Assembly (NCBI GenBank): GCA_036874045.1
Contig: CM072343.1
Coordinates: 2,996,001-3,060,000, forward strand
Reading direction: 5' to 3'
DNA: 64,000 bases
From: Cymodocea nodosa
Taxonomy: Eukaryota; Streptophyta; Magnoliopsida; Alismatales; Cymodoceaceae
Made by a program: the position numbers and the translations under genes. Positions 1-10,537 of the stretch are shown here, one piece after another. How positions within the stretch are numbered: position 1 is the first letter of the stretch; every line of letters begins with the position of its first letter. A model generated the notes under the pieces. It was not told the origin of the DNA. It ran no database searches and was given only the letters and a program-made list of their open reading frames with translations.

Positions 1-846
1 TAAGAAATATAATAGAATTTTAGTTGATTTACCAATTTAACTAGTCTACTTTTAAGGATCACTTAAGTTTTATTAAATACTTCAACACTTATATTTGTTT
101 TCAGGTTGAAATAAGAATCAATCATTTACTTGAACTTTCTAGTTGTAATTCTAACTAACATTTTTTAAAAGTTTTTAAGTTAAAACTTCGACAAATCCAT
201 CTAAAGGTTTCAGGTTGAAGTTCGCTAACCTTGAGTTTTAACGTATAAACTTACTCATCAATATAGTATGTAGTTTTCAGTTTGTTTTCTTTATACTAAA
301 TAATAGATAATTTAATAGTAATATTTATAATAATTATATAATATTATAATAATATTAATATATTATTATTACATAATTTGATTAAAAGATTATATATTAT
401 TATTATTATATTATATTATTATAATATTATTTTAATTATTAATAATATTAGTAATATTATTTTTTAATAATAATATAATAATAGTAATATAATATAATAT
501 TATATTACTATTATTATTATATTATTTTCTTATATAATAGTAATAATAATAATAATATTATTATTATTATATTGTATTATATTATAATATTATATAAATA
601 ATATAATATTATATAATTAGTATTAATTAGATAATATTATATAATCATTTGTTAATAATAATATTATATTATCTTTTAATCAAATTATAATATTAATAAT
701 ATTATAATATCTTTATATTATCTTATAATTTTTTTCAAATATTCTTTTTTATCATAATTAATATTTTCTTATAATAATTATATTATAATTATTATACTTA
801 TATATAACTAGTATTTAATTATTAATTTATTGATAATAATTATCTA
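1..846. other. AT-rich spacer, no gene seen
   Basis: The first 290 bases are ordinary AT-rich DNA that I could not assign. From about 290 to 830 the sequence is almost only A and T, built of short TAATATTATTA-like palindromes. No coding potential is visible. Similar AT-rich palindromic stretches separate the plastid fragments further along, so this probably belongs to the same mosaic. Confidence 0.6.
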
Positions 847-978
847 TGAATTGAAAGGTTTGAATGATCAACTCCACGATCAGTTATTAGAATCAATAGG
901 TGTTCAAATCATTCATTTGAATAAATTGAAACCCTTCTTATTGGATGATCATGATAATTCTCAAAGATCTAAAAAAAT
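847..978 (+). pseudogene. ycf2: Plastid ycf2 fragment (NUPT)
   Basis: About 44 codons read [18 protein letters not shown], then a stretch containing [14 protein letters not shown] recognise this as an internal part of plastid Ycf2, the very large AAA-type protein linked to plastid protein import. Ycf2 normally exceeds 2,000 residues, so this is a small fragment. It starts and ends abruptly in AT-rich DNA. It is taken as a nuclear plastid insertion because neighbouring plastid pieces are in the wrong order and the region carries retrotransposon insertions. Confidence 0.9.
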
Positions 979-995
979 TAAGATACATTCTAAAA

Positions 996-1047
996 AAATG
1001 AAACTTCCATGGAAGAAAAGCAAATGAAACTTTCATGGAAGAGAAGT
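996..1047 (+). repeat. Two-copy 26-bp tandem repeat
   Basis: A 26-bp unit containing AAATGAAACTTCCATGGAAG occurs twice in a row with two differences, and a third partial copy follows. It lies just after the ycf2 fragment. No function is suggested. Confidence 0.7.
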
Positions 1048-1582
1048 AAATGAAATGTTTTCATAAAAATTCTCGTAAAATCGAAAATGAAGTTTTCATT
1101 TTGTACATGCCATTCTTTACTTTATTTATTATAACTAGTATTTAAATTAGTATTATATTATCTTCTACTAAGGATATTAAATATTTGATGATAAAAATAA
1201 TAATAATAATAATTATTATTAAATATTAAGATATTAATATAATTATAATAATTATTATAATTATGTTACTAATTATTATTATTAACATATTTATTTATTA
1301 TGATTAAATAAATATTATAACTAGTATTTAGATTATTAAAAGGATAATTATAATTATCCTTTTAATAATCTTTCCATTTTTTTATGGATAATTAATTCAT
1401 AATTAATCTTTATATTTTTGATATAGTTATATCCTTATATAATTCTACACTAAAGAAATAGGATTACATTAATTAACTCTATAATTTGCTTTCTATTTAT
1501 TAATTTTGGCATAATTATTACTAAGATTGAAAAGTGGAATTTTGCTAATATTATATTTGTCTATATTAGTAGAATTCCCCTT
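1048..1582. other. AT-rich spacer inside plastid-derived mosaic
   Basis: Mostly A/T with short inverted repeats. Around 1455-1500 it holds a sequence containing GGATTACATTAATT and TATAATTTGC. Related sequence recurs near 18240-18300 and 19805-19930, so it appears to be one member of a dispersed AT-rich repeat within the mosaic. No gene is visible. Confidence 0.5.
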
Positions 1583-1657
1583 TTCAATCCAATTGTAGAT
1601 ATTATGCCTGTCATACCTCTATTCTTTTTTCTCTTAGCCTTTGTTTGGCAAGGTGCT
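1583..1657 (+). pseudogene. psbK: Plastid psbK 3' fragment (NUPT)
   Basis: Reads [20 protein letters not shown] followed by VWQ. This matches the C-terminal half of PsbK, a one-helix photosystem II core subunit; the mature protein starts near the membrane helix seen here. The 5' part and the true C-terminal end are missing. It lies about 50 bp before an ndhC fragment. These two genes are not adjacent in a standard plastid genome, so the junction was probably made during or after transfer. Confidence 0.85.
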
Positions 1658-1710
1658 AAAAATATAAAAATGGATGCTTGTGATTTATTCCTATATTATA
1701 ATATTATATT

Positions 1711-1799
1711 GTATTGGGTCTATTCGTATTTATAGAAGCTTTAATTTTTGTGCTTATCCTAATTGTTGGTTTAGTTTATGCATGGCGAAAAGGGGCATT
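1711..1799 (+). pseudogene. ndhC: Plastid ndhC 3' fragment, part left of Copia-1
   Basis: Reads [20 protein letters not shown] followed by LVYAWRKGA. This is the C-terminal transmembrane part of NdhC (subunit 3 of the plastid NADH dehydrogenase-like complex). The reading frame stops at the LTR of Copia-1 and resumes at 14884, after a 5-bp target duplication (GCATT). The 5' two thirds of the gene are absent. Confidence 0.95.
1795..1799. repeat. Target-site duplication GCATT, left copy
   Basis: GCATT directly precedes the TG start of the Copia-1 5' LTR and is repeated at 14884-14888 directly after its CA end. The 5-bp length is usual for Ty1/copia integration. The duplicated bases belong to the ndhC codons for Ala and Leu. 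Confidence 0.95.
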
Positions 1800-1989
1800 T
1801 GTTAAGTATTTTGTTTTGATAATGTGTGCTGAATGAAAGTAATCATATTTGTTCAATTATTATTGCTTGTGAAAAGAAATTAAAATCATCATTTAATATA
1901 GAAAAAGTTTACTGATATAAATACTTGTCTGTATTGGATCTAAAATTATATTAAGTTAATAACTAGTCGTTTCGTTGCATTAATTTCTC

Positions 1990-2590
1990 ATTTAACTAAA
2001 CGTTAAGTTAACGTATGTTTTTATTGAAAAGTATGATATGTTTTAAAGTTATATTTTTTGTATCATAAATAATGCATGTTTAGACAACTCGTTAAGTTAG
2101 AGTTTTGTTTGTATAGAGGTCACGCGAGGACTCGTTAAGTTAGAGGCTTAAAGATTTAAATAGGTCACGTGAGAACTCGTTGAGTTAGTGAGTAAAAGAA
2201 GAGACACTTGTAAAGTTAGTGTTGTACACGTGGTGAAATTATAAGTTACGAATGTTATATTGTATCACGTAAGGTGCACATGTTTAACTCGTTAAGTTAA
2301 CATAACTAAACGTGTTGAGTTGCTATATTAAACACTAAGGCAACGCGTTAGGTTAGTGCTGTAAACTTAAGTTGTTATTTTTGCATGTGGTAAAATTCTC
2401 ATTATAAAAACATTTGTTTATTACTCGTTGAATTATCGTAATACAACGGAGATAGTTCGTTGAGTTAGCGTAACATCACAGAGATAGTTCATTGAGTTAG
2501 CTACAGTACTTGTCACGTGAGTTGGCACATGAGGAACTCGTTAAGTTAGAAACGTTAAGTTATATATATGCTTGTTTTACTCGTTTAGTT
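1990..2590 (+). promoter_or_regulatory. Motif cluster in Copia-1 5' LTR (CGTTRAGTTAG)
   Basis: About 13 variants of CTCGTTAAGTTAG / CGTTGAGTTAG lie at irregular spacing across 600 bp, upstream of a TATA-like sequence. Position in U3 suggests a promoter or enhancer array, which is inference. CACGTG cores are interleaved. The same motif reappears just before the extra ORF of this element and in the Athila-type elements. Confidence 0.6.
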
Positions 2591-2918
2591 AACATTAAAG
2601 TAACGACTTCTTATTACACTTGATGAAAGATTTTGAACGAGAAAGTTTATTTTGCAGGAAATTTTTTAGAGATCTAGGATTGATGATTAAAGAAAATTCG
2701 AAATGTAAACGTGAGTCAAAATGTATGTATTTCAATGAAGGAAAAAGAAAAGATGTGAAGAAGTGGAAGACTGATAGTGATTAAATGTGGAGGATATGCA
2801 TGAAATGAATATATAATATAAAAGACAGAATTCTCGTTGATTAGTTATCTTTGCACACCAAAAGAAAAATCTTTTCAAAGATCAAAAATACCTTTTGGGG
2901 AAAAGTTCTCAAGTGAAA

Positions 2919-3105
2919 GAAAGTTCAGTGAAGTAGAAAAGGTCAAATTTATGTCGCTGAAGATTTGAAGTATTAGATGGAAGATAATTCAGTGAAGCAG
3001 AAAAAGGTAAGATATACGTCACTAAAGAGTTAAAGTATCAAAAGAAAGCAAATTCGGTGAAGTAGAGAAAGACAAGATATTTGTCACTGAAGAATTACTG
3101 AAGAA
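2919..3105 (+). repeat. Three-unit ~62-bp repeat in LTR 3' part
   Basis: Three units share TTCAGTGAAG, AAGATAT and GTCACTGAAGA-like segments, starting near 2919, 2981 and 3044. The 5' LTR of the related Copia-3 has only two recognisable units, so unit number varies within the family. Confidence 0.7.
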
Positions 3106-3396
3106 GAAAAAGAAGAAGAAAGATCTCAAATAGGGAGAAATGTTTTAAATTTCGTAAATTAGTTTTTTTTGTTTGCAATTATGAAATTGTATAGATAAAA
3201 CATGGTATTGATATATAATTGCATTTACAATTTCTGAGGAGAATTGAATTGTATATTATAATTGAAACCTTGAATAAAAATGATTTTATGAAAATAGTGT
3301 CTCGACTTATTTTTGAATTTTAAAGTTTCAATTATATTTGAAAATGTTGAAAAACACAATTCACTCCCCTCTTGTGTAGCCATATGATCCTACAAG

Positions 3397-3408
3397 TGGT
3401 ATTAGAGT
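3397..3408 (+). promoter_or_regulatory. Copia-1 primer-binding site
   Basis: TGGTATTAGAGT, two bases after the LTR end. It corresponds to the plant initiator methionine tRNA site TGGTATCAGAGC with minor decay. The relative Copia-3 keeps the exact TGGTATCAGAGC at the same offset. Confidence 0.9.
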
Positions 3409-3587
3409 TTTGTTAATAATCTTTGATATAAAATAGATACCAACTTATTTAATATCATTACTTATTCTGTCTTCCTTGTTTTTAAATAGAAATTTATGTC
3501 TGAGCATTCGTTTAACTTTCTTGATTTAAAGCTCAAGTTCTTTTAAAGTTTTAAACTGTTTAAAATCAAATAGGATGAAAAATCTAA

Positions 3588-5850
3588 GGTAAGATAGCTA
3601 CTGGAAATGGTAATTTTTCTTTATATGAAGGTTAAAATCTTAATCGTCCTCTTTTATTTGATGGAATACATTTTAAATATTGAAAATATAGGATGACAAT
3701 TTTTCTTCAAAGTATAGATCATAAGTTGTGGTTCATGATTTCTAAACCATATACTCTGTTATCTACCCTTTATAATACTTAGACAATTACTGAAAAAGAA
3801 AATGAAACTTTGAATGCTAAGGGCTTAAATATTTTATTTTGTGCATTAAGTTATGAACAGTTCAGTAAAGTGTCAGCTTATAAATCCACTTATAAGGTGT
3901 GGCATGCATTAGAAGTTTCGCATGAAGGTACTTCTCAAGTTAAAGAGACTAAGATAAACATGTTAATTCATAAATATGAACTCTTTAAGATGCATGAAGA
4001 CGAAAGTATTTCTGAGATGTTTTCCAAATTTCTTGATATCATAAACTCTTTAAAATGCTTAGGAAAGAATTTGAACAAAAGGATTTGGTGAGGAAAATTC
4101 TCAGATCCCTAAGTTCTAAACGGTCTCAGAAAGTAACATCAATTGAGGAATCACGAGATTTAAATATTTATACCATGAATGAGCTTATAAGAAACTTAAC
4201 TGCTTATGAAGCTCAATTAAATGAATCATTGAGTCACAACAAACTAAAAATGAAGAAAAAAATAACCTTTAAAATTAATTCAGTTTTTGATATATCCATT
4301 GATTCTGATGAGGATTTGATTTTGCTGACTAGAAAATTCAAGAAAGCATGGAAATTTAGGAAACAACAAAGGAACAATAATGATAAACCCTCAATGTCAA
4401 GATCACTAAATGACAATAATTCTTCATCTAGAAAGTATGTATATTATAATTGCAAGAAGCCTGGACATCTTTCTCCAGATTGTCCTATAAGGAAAAATGA
4501 AAAGCATAGTAGGACAAATCAGAAGAAGATGGCTCAGAAAACTCAGAAAAAGTTTTACAAGAAAAAGGCTTTGAAGGTCACTTGGGATGACACGTTTGAA
4601 GAGTTTGAATCTAAGGAATCATCATCAAAATCTTCACATTCAGAAGGAGAACTAGAGTTAGAAGACGTTGCTCATGTGTGCTTCATGGCAGATGAGTTTG
4701 AGGTAATATCTGATCCTAAAAATCATTCAGATTTTAACTTTGATGAATTATTATGTGCTTATCATGTATTATTACAAAAACTTAAAGTTTGTAAACTGGA
4801 AAATAAGAATATTAGAAACTCTTTATCCATTGTGGAAGAAGAAAATTGTTTCTTGTCTACTACTTTAGAAAAGTTTAAATGTGATAATGAAAATCATGTT
4901 AGAGATTTGCATAAATTTAGATTTAATGAATGTGTCTTGCATGAACAAATATAGAATATAAATGCTGAAAAATTAAAGATAGAATCTAAAAATGAAATAT
5001 TGAGAAACAATATAAATGATCTTGAGTTAGAGATTGATAAATTAAAAATGAGAGAGCTAGATTTAATTTCTACCATTGAGAAATGGAATTTAAGTCAAAC
5101 TTAGTTAGACAAACTAACTAGTACCCCTGCGATGTCATAGAAATTTAACTTAGGATTTGATTATCCTGAATATCCTGAATCTCAAGCCAAGAAAGGATTT
5201 ATTAGTTGTAGTTCAAGTAAATCTAAGACTAAAATTCCTTTTATCATGAAGCAAGGTAATAAATACGTAGAAGTAGGTAATTCAAGGGATGAATCATGTA
5301 GTAATAATATAAATCAATGTGATTTGTCTAAATGTACTTCTAACATGACTATTAATGTTTCTAAAAATCTTATTTATTGTTCTGGAAATTCAATTTCTAT
5401 TGTTTCTAAAATTTCAAACAATTGTAGTAAACTGAAAATTCAGAAACCCGAGCATGTAATTCAAAACACTAGTATTAGACCAAGTACTCATTCTACATGT
5501 GATAAATCTAAAAATTCTAGTGTAGAAAAAGATTTTGTATGTACCAAAAATTCAAATACAAGTACAAAATCTTGGTATGAACTTACTGAAATGTATGAGC
5601 ATGACCAAAATAAATTAACATCTGATAAAAATCTGTTTGGTCTTGGTTATACTACATCTGAAAACAAAAAGAATGATTATAAGAGCAATAAAGCTATAAG
5701 TAAGTATGATATTAATGATAAATCAATAGTACTTACAACTAATAAGAATGTAAATGAAAATGTTAAACTGTTTTTAAACAAAAAGAAGAAATATGTGTTT
5801 AATGAACTTGGTCCTCAACAACATTGGGTATCAATAAAAAGTTGTTCTTA
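3588..5850 (+). pseudogene. Copia-1 gag region, broken
   Basis: Homologous throughout to the better-kept gag of Copia-3. Recognisable parts are the N-terminal gag domain (LNAKGLNILFCALSYEQF at about 3812), a CCHC zinc knuckle near 4441-4483 (one cysteine of the canonical set is not evident, by comparison with YNCKKPGHLSPDC), a basic stretch, a predicted coiled-coil stretch around 4770-5100, and a Ser/Asn-rich linker to the protease. The gag protein would package element RNA in cytoplasmic particles. It is a fossil with several interruptions. Confidence 0.85.
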
Positions 5851-5869
5851 ATTTCTTTTGCAAGAGGAA

Positions 5870-8800
5870 ACAACATCAAAATAGATCTTGGATAGTGGAG
5901 CGTCAACTCACATGACCGGACAGAAAAGTCTACTACAAAATTTTACAAATACCAAGAAAAGAAGTGTAACATTTGGAAACAAAAGCAAGGATAAAATCAT
6001 AGGTATGGGCAATGTTCAAATAACTCCTACTTGTGTTATTTCGAATGTACTATATGTAGAAAACCTAGGATTTAATTTCCTGAGTGTTATAAAACTAATT
6101 GAGAATGGATACTATGTAGTGTTTGAAGATAATATATGCAAAATTATTGATAAAAATACAGATAAAATTAAGTTTATTGCTAAAAGAAAAGGTTTTGTAT
6201 GTATTTTATCTTTACCTTTTGGTGCAATTGATTTAAATTCATGTTTGCTAGTTGAAACTAGTGATGCATATCTATGGCATAGAAGGATTGGGCATGTAAA
6301 TATGAAACTGTTACATAAACTATCTAGAAAACATTTAATGAGAGGTTTACTAAAGATTAAATACTCAAAGGACTTTATGTTTGATGCATGTGAGTTAGGT
6401 AAACTTCATAAAAACTCTTTTAAATCCAAAACTGATATATCAAGCAAGAGAGTCTTAGAACTTATAGATATGGATCTATTTAGACCAACAAGAATCATGA
6501 GTCTTGGTGGTAAATGGTATGTATTTGTTTTAGTAGATGACTTCTCTAGGTACACTTGGGTATACTTTCTAGCATCTAAGACAGAAGTTTTTGAAAAGTT
6601 TAAAATGTTTTGCAATCTGGTTCAAAATGAACAAAGTGTCTCTGTTCAAAAACTTAGGAGTAATCATGGTACGGAATTTGATAATGATCAAATGGATAAT
6701 TATTATAATGAGCATGGCATTGATCATAAATTTTCTTTTCCAAGAACACCGTTTCAAAATGGTGTTGTTAAGAGAAAGAATAGATCACTTCAAGAAATGG
6801 CCAGAACTATGTTGAATGAATATAAGTTATCTCAAAATCTTTGGGCTGAAGCAGTAAATACAGCTTGTTATGTTATTAACAAAAGTCACTTAAGACCTCA
6901 TGTTAATAAAACTCCTTTTGAAATTATGTTTAATAGGGTTCCAAAAATTTCCTATATAAAACCATTTGGCTGCAAGTGTTTTATTCTTAATACTAAGGAT
7001 AAAAGGGATAAATTTCAAGCCAAATCGAATGAAGGAATTTTTGTAGGTTACTCTACTAGAAGTAAAGCCTATAAAGTATATAACAAGACTTCTAGAACTA
7101 TTGAAGAAACCCTCCATGTAAGCTTCAATGAAAATTCTTGTAAAGAATCTTAATCTAAAGCTGATAATGATGATATGATCAATTTTCCAAAAGAGTTAGA
7201 GATTAATAGAGAGATTGAAGATTTATCAGAGAAAATAAAAAATATGAACTTAAATGATCAAACTAGTGATGAAAGTAATGAACCTTTAGATGCTGATGAG
7301 AATATTAAGGAAAATCAGAGAAATTGGCGTTATTCTTCATCACATCCCATTAGTCAAGTCATTGGTGATATTAATGAGGGAGTTAAAACTAGAGCTTCAA
7401 CAAATTTAAATAGTATGTGTATGTTTGTTTCTATGGTGGAACCAAGGAATATACAAGAAGCATTATCTGATGAAAATTAGATAGTGGCAATGTAAGAAGA
7501 ACTAAATCAATTCATTAGAAATGATGCTTGGGAATTAGTCTCTTCACTAGAAAATAAGTCCATAATAGGTACAAAGTGGATCTTTAGGAACAAAACTAAT
7601 GAAACTGGTCAAGTTATAAGGAACAAAGCTAGATTAGTTGCATAAGGGTATACATAGGAAGGACTAGATTATGATGAAACATTTGCTCCTGTGGCTAGGT
7701 TAGAAAGTATAAGAATATTATTGACCTATGCTTGTTATATGGATTTTAAATTATATCAAATGGATGTAAAGAGTGCATTTCTAAATGGTTTAATTAATGA
7801 AGAAGTCTATGTAAAACAACCACTTGGATTTGAAGATATTGAAAATCTTGACTTTATGTATAATTAAAGAAAGCCTTATATGGTTTGAAGCAAGCACCTA
7901 GATCTTGGTATGAAAGATTATCTACTTTTTTAATAGAACAAGGTTATATCATGAGAAAAGTAGATCATACTCTATTTATCAAGAGAGATGATAAAGATCA
8001 GATTGTTGTTCAAATATATGTGGATGATATAATCTTTGGAGCAACTTTTGATAAAAATGTTTTCTGAAAAGATGACTAGTTAGTTTGAAATGAGTATGAT
8101 AGGAGAACTTTCATATTTTCTAGGACTTCAAATTAAGTAAATGGATAAATGTATATTTTTAAATTAGGAAAAATATGTAGATGAAATGCTTAAGAAATTT
8201 AATTTTAATGATACAAGGATTCAAGGAACTCTTATGAGTATTTCTTTAAAGTTAGATATTGATGATATAGGAAAATCAATAGATCAAAGAAAATACAGAA
8301 GTATAATTGGTTCTTTACTTTATTTGACTACTAGTAGACCTGATATTATGTTTGTTGTGTGTGCTTGTGCTAGATTTCAATCTAATCCTAAAGAATCACA
8401 CTCAATTTCAGTTAATAGAATATTTAGATATATACAATGAACTAAAAATTTTGAACTGTATTATTCTAAGGATAGTTCAATAGATCTTATAGGATATACT
8501 GATGTTGATTACACAGGATCTAAATCTGATAGAAAGAGTACTAGTGGCACATATTAATTATTGGGAAATAATTTGGTGTCATGGTTTAGTAAAAAGCAAA
8601 ACTGTGTAGCACTTTTTACTACAGAAGCTGAATATGTTGCTGCTGCACTGTGTTGCACTCAAATTCTATGGATAAGGCAAACTTTAGAAGATTTTGGATT
8701 ATCTTATGATACAACTGAGATTTATTGTGACAATAGTTCTACAATAAATCTTTCCAAAAATCCTGTATTACATTTTAGAGCAAAGCATATATAGGTTAGA

Positions 8801-8957
8801 CATCATTTTCTAAGAGAACGTAATTAAAGGAAAAATTAAATTAAAATTTGTGTCTAGTAAAAATCAATTAGCTGATATATTTACAAAACCTCTAGATGGA
8901 AATACATTCTGCAACATAAGATTAAATTTGGGTATTTGTAGACTATGTGATGTGTAA
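5870..8957 (+). pseudogene. Copia-1 pol region (protease, integrase, RT, RNase H), broken
   Basis: Landmarks in order: protease DSGASTHMTG near 5888; the integrase zinc region (HRRIGHVNMKLLHKLSRKHL) near 6277; the integrase core with LVDDFSRYTWVYF near 6530; reverse transcriptase [13 protein letters not shown] near 8008; RNase H with TEAEYVAAALCC near 8620; and an ADIFTKPL-like end near 8870. This is the Ty1/copia order. Multiple interruptions make it a fossil. Homology to Copia-3 runs along the full length. Confidence 0.9.
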
Positions 8958-10310
8958 AATGCTTAAATTCCATAAAAAAATAAATATTATGGATGATGTT
9001 GTTCACCTCATAGATATTATGTACTTATCATAAATATCTAAGTAATTTCTAAACTGCTGTTTAAGATACTATGTATTTATTATAAAATCATAGTAGTATC
9101 TTATTAATTTTAAGTAGTTTATCAATTTTAATGATTTTCACGAGTTTAAGTGGAAGTGTAAATGAAAAACATTAAATACTTCTGAAATTTTGATTAAGTG
9201 TTTTCTTTGAATCAATGAAAGTGCATATGATCATGCATAAATTTGACTTGATTGATTAAACTTGTAGAATAATTTATATGTAAATCATCTTAAACTGTTA
9301 ATCAAAAGTATGAGCTTATTGAAAATGATTCATATTTTCAGTAAAATCATAGAAGTAAAAATTGTATGAGATTTGTGTTTTATTACATCTGTATTAATGA
9401 AATACATATATACTGTGCTTAAAATGAAAAGTGATTACAAAGTGAAAATCTTTGAGAGTTTATTGATTAGTTTGATCACGAGCTTTTTGTACTTGAGCAG
9501 ATAGGTATGTAAGGATTGTTGTCTTGAAAAATGATTCTTTAAATCTAGCAACCTAAGGTCTTGATCAGATCTGAGATTGTTGACTAAAAGCTCATTACAC
9601 GGGTACATTAGAAAGCTCTTGTATGATTCAAGCTTTTCAAACTAACTTTTAAAGAAAATTATCAATATTTACTGTTTTGAAAAAAAAAAGTTATTTCATG
9701 AATTATGGATATCTTTGAATCGAATATAGTTTCTACCAATATGATTACTGATTTATTGAATCAACATTAGTACTTTTGAAAACATTTATTTGAGATACAT
9801 TCTTTTATTCTCCTTGACTTAATCATATTAAGTTCAAAGTTGTGTTTTGATTCATATATAGTAGGAATTGATTCTAGAAATCATTTTTGATGAATTCAGG
9901 ATAACGGAAGTTTCTAAAAAGAAAATTTAAAACTATAGTTATACTTAACATCTATTGTTAATACAAGTATATTTAGTATGTTATTGAATATATTTGAAGT
10001 ATATTTGTAAGGGGAGGATTAACAATGTCCAAAACAGATTAATATAATTCAGAATACAAATCTTGGTTAATCTGAATTAAAGTCCTCTTAAGATTTTGAT
10101 GAAATAATTTAAAAATACAAACAAACTATTTTAGATTCATAAGACAAGAATGTTAGAATAGTTTACAATATTCTCAAGATAATGTTAAGTGTAGTATGTG
10201 TGTTGTCTACGGAAGGTTTTAGTTTAAAGCATCCGAAACTTGTTTTTTTTTTTTTGTACTAACTAAATGTTATGCTATATAAGGTAATGTGTAAAATTGC
10301 CACTAGACAG
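8958..10310 (+). other. Copia-1 non-coding block between pol and extra ORF
   Basis: About 1.35 kb without coding sense, matched by 35364-36720 in Copia-3. Roughly 9190-9950 of this block also matches, in reverse orientation, the Athila-type 3' region at about 50780-51530, including the segment TACTTGAGCAGATAGGTATG. Because Athila there lies on the minus strand, both families carry it in the same sense orientation. Confidence 0.7.
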
Positions 10311-10316
10311 TGTTTT

Positions 10317-10454
10317 ACTCGTTAGGTTAGTTAACTCAACGAGTTATACTGGAATTTTTCGGGTACTTTGCTTGAATAAGCTATATTCAATACTCATTTG
10401 AAATCTAAACCCAACTTATACACGTTGAGTTATTCACCTAAAAACCCTATTTAA
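10317..10454 (+). promoter_or_regulatory. Candidate internal promoter for the extra ORF (Copia-1)
   Basis: An imperfect inverted repeat ACTCGTTAGGTTAG / TTAACTCAACGAGT at 10317-10344 is made of the same motif that fills the LTR. One more copy (CGTTGAGTTA) lies near 10427, and a TATA-like TATTTAA at 10448-10454. The likely start codon of the extra ORF is 90 bp after the first T of this box, exactly as in Copia-3. Promoter activity is inferred from conserved layout only. Confidence 0.5.
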
Positions 10455-10537
10455 ACACTTATTACACGGGCACTTAGGTTATTCATAAACTTTGTCAAGA
10501 AAATTTTTCCCGCTTGTTGCTATTACAACCTGTGATG

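Larger units (their letters stand above)
1800..3394 (+). repeat. Copia-1 5' LTR
   Basis: Starts TGTTAAG, ends CCTACA, and is followed at once by a primer-binding site. It matches 13275-14883. The first half carries about 13 copies of a motif near CTCGTTAAGTTAG and several CACGTG-containing stretches (around 2166 and 2515). A TATA-like TATAATATAAAAG lies near 2811-2823. The last part, 2919-3105, is a three-unit repeat of about 62 bp. Confidence 0.95.

Noticed and set aside
2085-2590. Motif clusters read as a CRISPR array
   Set aside because: Spacing is irregular, cores vary, there are no constant-length spacers, and the context is a plant LTR.
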